The notes below the pieces were generated by a model. It saw nothing but the letters and a program-made list of their open reading frames with translations, was not told the origin of the DNA and searched no databases. 64,000 nt of DNA, from assembly GCA_902793405.1 (NCBI GenBank), contig CADBDH010000026.1, positions 26,234-90,233 of the forward strand, written 5' to 3'. Every line of letters starts with the position of its first letter. The stretch's first letter is position 1. Shown here one piece after another: positions 60,347 to 64,000 of the stretch. Both the position numbers and the translations under genes were made by a program. The DNA is from an uncultured Bacteroidales bacterium (GTDB taxonomy: Bacteria > Bacteroidota > Bacteroidia > Bacteroidales > Muribaculaceae).

Positions 60347-61531
60347 ATGAAAACGAGAATCAATGTTAAGGTATGGGCACTGGTCATGCTGATTGCCGCA
60401 TTGCTGCCCACAGTGATGAAAGCCCAGGATTTCACCAATAAGGATACCCTGCGTTATGTTGATGCGATGCATTATCGCCTGATCAACTGGGCTTTTGACC
60501 GCACGTTGAAGTCGCGCATCCCTCTGGAATTCTATGGCAATGTGCGCTCCACCTTGTGGGACCGTGCCAGCTGCACCAGCGGCAAGGCCATCCGTTTTGC
60601 CACCAACTCCACGGCCGTTGCCGTGCGCTATAACCTGTTGACCAACATGCACATGATGCACATGGCCGACACGGGCATCAAGGGCACAGACCTCTACATC
60701 TGGGACAAGGATACCGAGAGTTGGCAGTTTGTGAACTGCAACCGCCCCGTGCGCATCGACAACGATATCCGTCCTCGCCAGGACTCCATCCAGAGCAAGG
60801 TGTATGTGGACCGGCTCGACGGCAAGATGCACGAGTACATGATTTACCTGCCGCTCTATGACGGCGTGCGCTGGATAGAGATCGGCGTGGACAGCAGTGC
60901 CGTAATCATGCAGCCCATGCTCGACTCGCCACGTGAGGGCAAGAAGTTCATCTTCTACGGCACGAGCATCATGCAGGGTGGTTGCGCCTGCCGTCCCGGC
61001 ATGGTGGCCACCAGCATCATCCAGCGCGACCTGGATGTGGAGTGTGTCAACCTGGGCTTCAGCGGCGAGGGTAAGATGGACTCCTGCATGGCACAGGCGA
61101 TGGCGAGGATTCCTGACGTTGCCGCCTACATCCTGGACCCCATCCCCAACTGCACCAAGGACATGTGCGACACGGTAACCTACGGCTTTGTCAATCTCCT
61201 GCGCACGCTGCGCCCCGAGGTGCCCATCTTTATGGTCGAGGGTCAGATGTACAGCTATGCCAAGTACAGCGCCTTTTACAGCGAGTACCTGCCGGCCAAG
61301 AACAACGAATACCACAAGAATTACCTGAAGCTGAAACAAGATAACCCCAATAACCTGTACTACATCACCTGCAAAGACCTCTACGGCCCCAACAACGAGG
61401 GTACCGTTGACGGCATCCACCTGACCGACATAGGCTTCTGGTGGTATGCCCAAAAGCTGGAACCCTACCTGCGCGCGGTGCTTGACGGCACCCCCATCCC
61501 GCAGGAACCCGGCGTGGACGACCCTAGGTGA
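60347..61531 (+). CDS. secreted SGNH hydrolase with N-terminal accessory domain
   Basis: A 394-residue exported esterase-like protein. The signal peptide is VWALVMLIAALLPTVMKAQ. Residues about 40-180 form a beta-rich N-terminal domain (WAFDRTLKSRIPLEFY, VAVRYNLLTN). The SGNH domain (about 195-385) has the nucleophile in FYGTSIMQGGCACRPGM (about 203-219), the Gly block in VNLGFSGEGKMD, and the catalytic pair in DGIHLTDIG (about 364-372, D-x2-H). It is presumably a carbohydrate esterase acting on acetylated glycans. The gene lies 20 bp after the PHP phosphatase gene in the same direction. Confidence 0.88.
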   Translation: MKTRINVKVWALVMLIAALLPTVMKAQDFTNKDTLRYVDAMHYRLINWAFDRTLKSRIPLEFYGNVRSTLWDRASCTSGKAIRFATNSTAVAVRYNLLTNMHMMHMADTGIKGTDLYIWDKDTESWQFVNCNRPVRIDNDIRPRQDSIQSKVYVDRLDGKMHEYMIYLPLYDGVRWIEIGVDSSAVIMQPMLDSPREGKKFIFYGTSIMQGGCACRPGMVATSIIQRDLDVECVNLGFSGEGKMDSCMAQAMARIPDVAAYILDPIPNCTKDMCDTVTYGFVNLLRTLRPEVPIFMVEGQMYSYAKYSAFYSEYLPAKNNEYHKNYLKLKQDNPNNLYYITCKDLYGPNNEGTVDGIHLTDIGFWWYAQKLEPYLRAVLDGTPIPQEPGVDDPR

Positions 61532-61535
61532 CTTA

Positions 61536-61677
61536 GAATTACGAATTACGCGAATTGAACTAATTGTTAATCAGTGTATTTGCGTAATTCATGGTTTATT
61601 TAGAAAAGAGTCAATTAGGGGAATTTGCAATAATGAGAGTGCGGATGCCAAATTTGTGAAATTCGCGTAATTTGTAG
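61536..61677. repeat. pair of family-B words in inverted orientation
   Basis: GAATTACGAATTACGCGAAT plus TGAACTAATTG (61536-61566) is mirrored by the reversed form (GTGCGGATGCC ... TTCGCGTAATT, 61634-61673). The arms are similar but imperfect; between them is AT-rich sequence. Confidence 0.65.
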
Positions 61678-61689
61678 TTTATTAAGAAA

Positions 61690-62343
61690 ATGAAAACCAG
61701 GAAGAGCCATTACATACAAGACCTTATACTTGAGGGCGAACACGAGCATCAAGACTTCAAATACCAGATTACCGATGCCCGAAAGATTGCCCGCTCGATA
61801 GCCGCCTTTGCCAACAACAGCGGTGGCCACCTGCTCATCGGCGTGAAGGACAACGGCAACATTGCCGGCGTGCGCAGCGAGGAGGAAATCTACATGATCG
61901 AGACCGCTGCCCAGATGTATTGCCGCCCCGAGCAGCATGTGACCTTCAAAGTGTTCAACATCAACGGTAAGTCGGTGGTCAAGGCTGATATCGCTGAGGC
62001 TGACGAGAAGCCCGTTGAAGCCCCTGACGACAACGGCAACTGGCACGTCTATTACCGTGTGGCCGACGAGAATATGCTGGCCAGCCGCCTGCACGAGCGC
62101 ATCATGAGCGCCGAGACGGCCATCGAAGAAACACGCACCGCCGAGACCATCAGCTACAGCGAACGCGAGCAGGTGCTGCTCGACTACCTGCGCAACCACG
62201 GGGGCATCACCCTCGAAGGCTACATGAAACTTGCTCATATCAGCGAAGAAACCGCTACTAAGATCGTCGTCGCCCTTCACAGCATGGGCGTACTCTCGCT
62301 GCAATACCACGACGGCAAGTGCCTGATCGTTGGCGCTTCTTGA
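61690..62343 (+). CDS. AlbA_2/Schlafen-like putative nucleic-acid-binding protein
   Basis: A 217-residue soluble protein. Residues about 8-125 fit the AlbA_2 (divergent AAA-4, Schlafen-like) domain: EGEHEHQDFKYQI (the E-x-x-x-x-D/E-F-K entry motif), IARSIAAFANNSGGHLLIGV (about 35-54) and GVRSEEEIYMIETAA. A linker and a C-terminal winged-helix-like part (about 155-215, LLDYLRNHGGITLEGYMKLAH) follow. Relatives are variously annotated as transcriptional regulators or RNA-binding proteins; the function here is unknown. It stands alone between two repeat-rich gaps. Confidence 0.8.
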   Translation: MKTRKSHYIQDLILEGEHEHQDFKYQITDARKIARSIAAFANNSGGHLLIGVKDNGNIAGVRSEEEIYMIETAAQMYCRPEQHVTFKVFNINGKSVVKADIAEADEKPVEAPDDNGNWHVYYRVADENMLASRLHERIMSAETAIEETRTAETISYSEREQVLLDYLRNHGGITLEGYMKLAHISEETATKIVVALHSMGVLSLQYHDGKCLIVGAS

Positions 62344-62800
62344 CACTGCTCCTGCCCTCACGCTAAGACTTTATATGTCGGCGAATTAAACTAATTGGCA
62401 TCCGCGCATTTGGGCCTCACGCTAAGACGCGAAGTCGCTAAGTTTTTTCAAACAACTGGAACAACAGACATTGGGTTAAACAACAAGAACAACTTTTTTG
62501 TTTGGGCATCCGCGTTCTTTGGCCTTACGCTAAGGCTTTCATGTCGGCGAATTAAGCGAATTATACTAATTGGCATCCGCGCACACTTGGGCCTCACGCT
62601 AAGACGCGAAGTCGCTAAGTTTTTTCAAACAACCTTAACAACAGACATTGGGTTAAACAACAAGAACAACTTTTTTTGTTTGGGCATCTGCGTTCTTGGG
62701 CCTTACGCTAAGACTTTATTTGTCGGCGAATTAAACGAATTAAACTGATTGGCATTCGCGTACTTTGGCCTCACGCTGAGTTTTTTTCGAACGGCTGAAA
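62344..62800 (+). repeat. 177-bp tandem repeat block in a 579-bp intergenic region
   Basis: GGGCCTCACGCTAAGACGCG starts at 62412 and again at 62589 (177 bp apart) and each copy runs through AGTCGCTAAGTTTTTTCAAA, ACAACAGACATTGGGTTAAA and AACAACAAGAACAACTT to a GTCGGCGAATTA...GGCATCCGCG word. GTCGGCG words are at 62377, 62543 and 62722. A partial third copy (CCTCACGCTGAGTTTTTTTC) follows at 62768. A 117-codon open frame across it only reflects the repeat. One further diverged copy is at 38137-38284. Confidence 0.9.
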
Positions 62801-62851
62801 CAACTTTTTTGGGGTTTTGGTGTGTGCGCTCGTTTTGTGGGAGTTTATGGT

Positions 62852-62895
62852 ATAATAAAAAGGAAACCGCTGGAGTGTGAGTACTCCGGCGGTTT
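62852..62895 (-). terminator. terminator of the DUF3127 gene
   Basis: A 13-bp stem with one wobble pair (62864-62876 with 62883-62895) and 6-base loop, followed on the minus strand by CCTTTTTATTAT. Confidence 0.85.
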
Positions 62896-62922
62896 TCTTT
62901 GTTATTAGTCGTTTGTCGTTCC

Positions 62923-63336
62923 TTAGAAGGGCAGGTCGTCACCAGCGCCACCCTGGTCGAACGTGTTGTCGACGGGAGGAGGTGCGGGCATGCCCTCGGG
63001 TGCGGGGGCGGGAGCGGGAGCACCGGCAGCAGGGGGATAGGGCGCAGGTGCTGCAGCAGCCATGTTGGGGTCTTCCTTCATGGCCTTGAAGCCGCGGATG
63101 TCGGTGTACCAGCGGCCATTGAACTCGCGGCTCTCGATGTCGTAGCTCAGCGTGATCACGTCGCCCACCTCGAGGGGGAACTGGTCAGCCCTGTCGCCAA
63201 AGAAGTCGAACTTCACCTTCTTGGGGTAGCTGTCGAGGGTCTCGAGGACATATTCCTGTTTCTTCCACTGGTTGCCAGCTTTGGAAACGCCGCCCACGGG
63301 TTCCATCTTCTGGATGATTTTACCTTTGATGTCCAT
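62923..63336 (-). CDS. DUF3127 family protein, OB-fold/SSB-like
   Basis: A 137-residue soluble protein. Residues 1-90 form the DUF3127 domain (MDIKGKIIQKMEPVGGVSKA, WKKQEYVLETLD, DFFGDRADQF, VGDVITLSYDIESREFNGRW), a beta-rich pattern like single-strand-binding OB folds. A flexible Ala/Pro-rich linker (about 95-125) follows, and the protein ends GGAGDDLPF. This DD-L-P-F end closely resembles the acidic C-terminal tip (DDDIPF) by which bacterial SSB recruits repair and replication enzymes. The function is not established; an SSB paralogue role is inferred. It is terminated by the strong hairpin at 62852-62895. Confidence 0.85.
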   Translation of the reverse strand: MDIKGKIIQKMEPVGGVSKAGNQWKKQEYVLETLDSYPKKVKFDFFGDRADQFPLEVGDVITLSYDIESREFNGRWYTDIRGFKAMKEDPNMAAAAPAPYPPAAGAPAPAPAPEGMPAPPPVDNTFDQGGAGDDLPF

Positions 63337-63350
63337 TTCTTGTTATATAG

Positions 63351-63385
63351 TTTAGTGTTTAGAGTTTAGTGTTTAGGGTCTAGTT
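63351..63385 (+). repeat. TTTAGNG heptads upstream of the DUF3127 gene
   Basis: Five 7-bp units: TTTAGTG, TTTAGAG, TTTAGTG, TTTAGGG, TCTAGTT, starting 15 bp upstream of the start codon of the minus-strand gene. Confidence 0.85.
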
Positions 63386-63393
63386 TCAAAATG

Positions 63394-63459
63394 ATGGCGG
63401 ATGCCTCTCTAAACTCTAACCACTAAACTCTAACCTGCGAGCAAAGCTCGCATGAATTA
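63394..63459 (-). repeat. modular element after the PepD stop codon
   Basis: On the minus strand: TAA stop (63459-63457), then hairpin GCGAGC-TTT-GCTCGC (63451-63437), then TTAG heptads AGGTTAG, AGTTTAG, TGGTTAG, AGTTTAG (63436-63409), then GAGGCATCCGCC. Same order as after the M16 gene. Confidence 0.85.
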
Positions 63460-64000
63460 CTTGCTCTCCTCGGCAATGACCTTGAGGATGTTCTGCACTT
63501 GCTTCCATGCCTTCTCCACGGCGGGGATGTGGCAGCGCTCGGCGGGCGAGTGCACGTCACGCAGCGTGGGACCGAAGGAGATCATCTCCATGTCGGGACG
63601 GGCCTTGAGGAACAGACCGCACTCCAGACCAGCGTGGATAGCACGAACCTCGGGACGAACGCCGAAGAGCTTCTCCCACGAATCCTTGGCTACTGAGAGC
63701 AGGTGGCTGTCGCTGATGGGCTCCCAACCCTGGTAGCCGCCCTCGCTGATGATTTCGTCGGCACCAGCCATGCGGAAGACGGTCTCGCACCTGTGGGTCA
63801 GGTCATACTTGCCGCTCTCAACCGATGAGCGGTGGAACATCTCGACAACAATCTGGTTGCCCTCGCGCATCTTGACGCTGGCGAGGTTGGTCGAGGTCTC
63901 GACGAGGCCGGGAATCTCCATGCTCATGGCGTCGATGCCGTGAGGAGCCACGTAAACGGCATTGACAACGCGGCGGGCGGTGTCGGTGTCGATGATGGTC
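63457..64000 (-). CDS. pepD: aminoacyl-histidine dipeptidase PepD, C-terminal part (cut by window edge)
   Basis: Partial gene: the last ~180 codons are present and the frame stays open to base 64000. The segment IHAGLECGLFLKARPDMEMISFGPTLRDVHSP (shown in two parts: AIHAGLECGLF and DMEMISFGPTLRDVHSPAER) is the M20C/PepD signature, whose Glu and His bind the second zinc ion. PepD hydrolyses Xaa-His dipeptides such as carnosine and other short peptides in the cytoplasm. The upstream segment VVNAVYVAPHGIDAMSMEIPGLVETSTNLA is the dimerisation lid region. The gene is followed by a modular repeat element that begins at its stop codon. Confidence 0.9.
   Translation of the reverse strand, partial: TIIDTDTARRVVNAVYVAPHGIDAMSMEIPGLVETSTNLASVKMREGNQIVVEMFHRSSVESGKYDLTHRCETVFRMAGADEIISEGGYQGWEPISDSHLLSVAKDSWEKLFGVRPEVRAIHAGLECGLFLKARPDMEMISFGPTLRDVHSPAERCHIPAVEKAWKQVQNILKVIAEESK

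Noticed and set aside
62395-62748. A 117-codon open frame across the tandem repeat
   Set aside because: Its protein simply repeats every 59 residues because the DNA repeats every 177 bp; no promoter, and the same region carries the family-B words.
62344-62800. Possible CRISPR array
   Set aside because: The unit is 177 bp and repeats almost entirely; there are no short repeats with unique spacers and no cas genes.

Overview
The window looks like chromosome of a gut-type Bacteroidales (Bacteroidota). Evidence seen directly: promoters of the TTTG / 19-21 nt / TAnnTTTG class in front of many genes, almost no Shine-Dalgarno sequences, and lineage-typical genes and gene orders (tig-clpP-clpX-recQ, SurA-OstA-MutL, RprX-RprY, DUF349, DUF3127, DUF3667, an EF-G2-type GTPase-like factor, a GH57/GT/debranching glycogen cluster). 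The G/C-ending codon use suggests a Muribaculaceae- or Prevotella-like member, but genus cannot be settled from this window. No rRNA, tRNA, CRISPR array, insertion sequence or prophage was recognised.

Layout. 1-5.5 kb (minus): the 5' part of a recQ, an undecaprenyl-phosphate sugar transferase, a DUF349 coiled-coil protein, a cyclophilin lipoprotein and a small unknown. 5.6-11.3 kb (plus): a secreted 5'-nucleotidase-like phosphatase, a NagZ-type GH3 fused to a serine hydrolase, and a TlpA-like thioredoxin lipoprotein. 11.4-14.0 kb (minus): pyruvate phosphate dikinase, interrupted by an out-of-frame internal deletion. 14.3-20.2 kb (minus): lipid kinase, glycogen debranching enzyme, glycogen synthase-like GT and GH57 amylase, probably one operon. 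20.3-22.0 kb: two membrane proteins; 22.1 kb: L31 type B; 22.5-25.3 kb: the TrkA/TrkH potassium system. 25.6-29.5 kb: CpsB-like phosphatase, PlsC-like acyltransferase, RprXY two-component system. 29.7-34.5 kb: EF-G2 and divergent HemW, then a GT-C-like membrane protein. 34.7-38.1 kb: AlkD-like protein and UvrA. 38.5-40.8 kb: a YtxH/YtxH/holin-like cluster behind a sigma-54-type promoter, then an ECF-like sigma factor. 41.1-47.1 kb: trigger factor, ClpP, ClpX and a second RecQ. 47.3-48.9 kb: two small secreted proteins. 49.1-61.5 kb: an envelope biogenesis run (PpiC, M16 peptidase, SurA, OstA/LptA-like), MutL, PHP phosphatase and an SGNH hydrolase. 61.7-64.0 kb: an AlbA_2-domain protein, tandem intergenic repeats, a DUF3127 OB-fold-like protein and the end of a PepD dipeptidase.

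The most unusual signal is intergenic. Short 7-bp-period tracts (TAGTTTC-like or TTAGNNN) start at, or a few bases after, the stop codons of several unrelated genes. A modular element (stop codon, GCTCGC words, TTAGNNN tract, GGCATCCGC) occurs in the same order after three genes. Because 7 is not a multiple of 3 and the units contain CTAG or TTAG, such tracts place stop codons in all six frames. A second family (GTCGGCGAATTAA...GGCATCCGCG) and a 177-bp tandem repeat share the GGCATCCGC word. Other points of note: two GCAAAA-N8-TTTTGC dyads overlapping the divergent fusA2/hemW promoters, the absence of a normal start codon for EF-G2, a near-perfect sigma-54 promoter before the YtxH cluster, the broken ppdK, a 42-bp perfect palindrome, and an SSB-like acidic tip on DUF3127.
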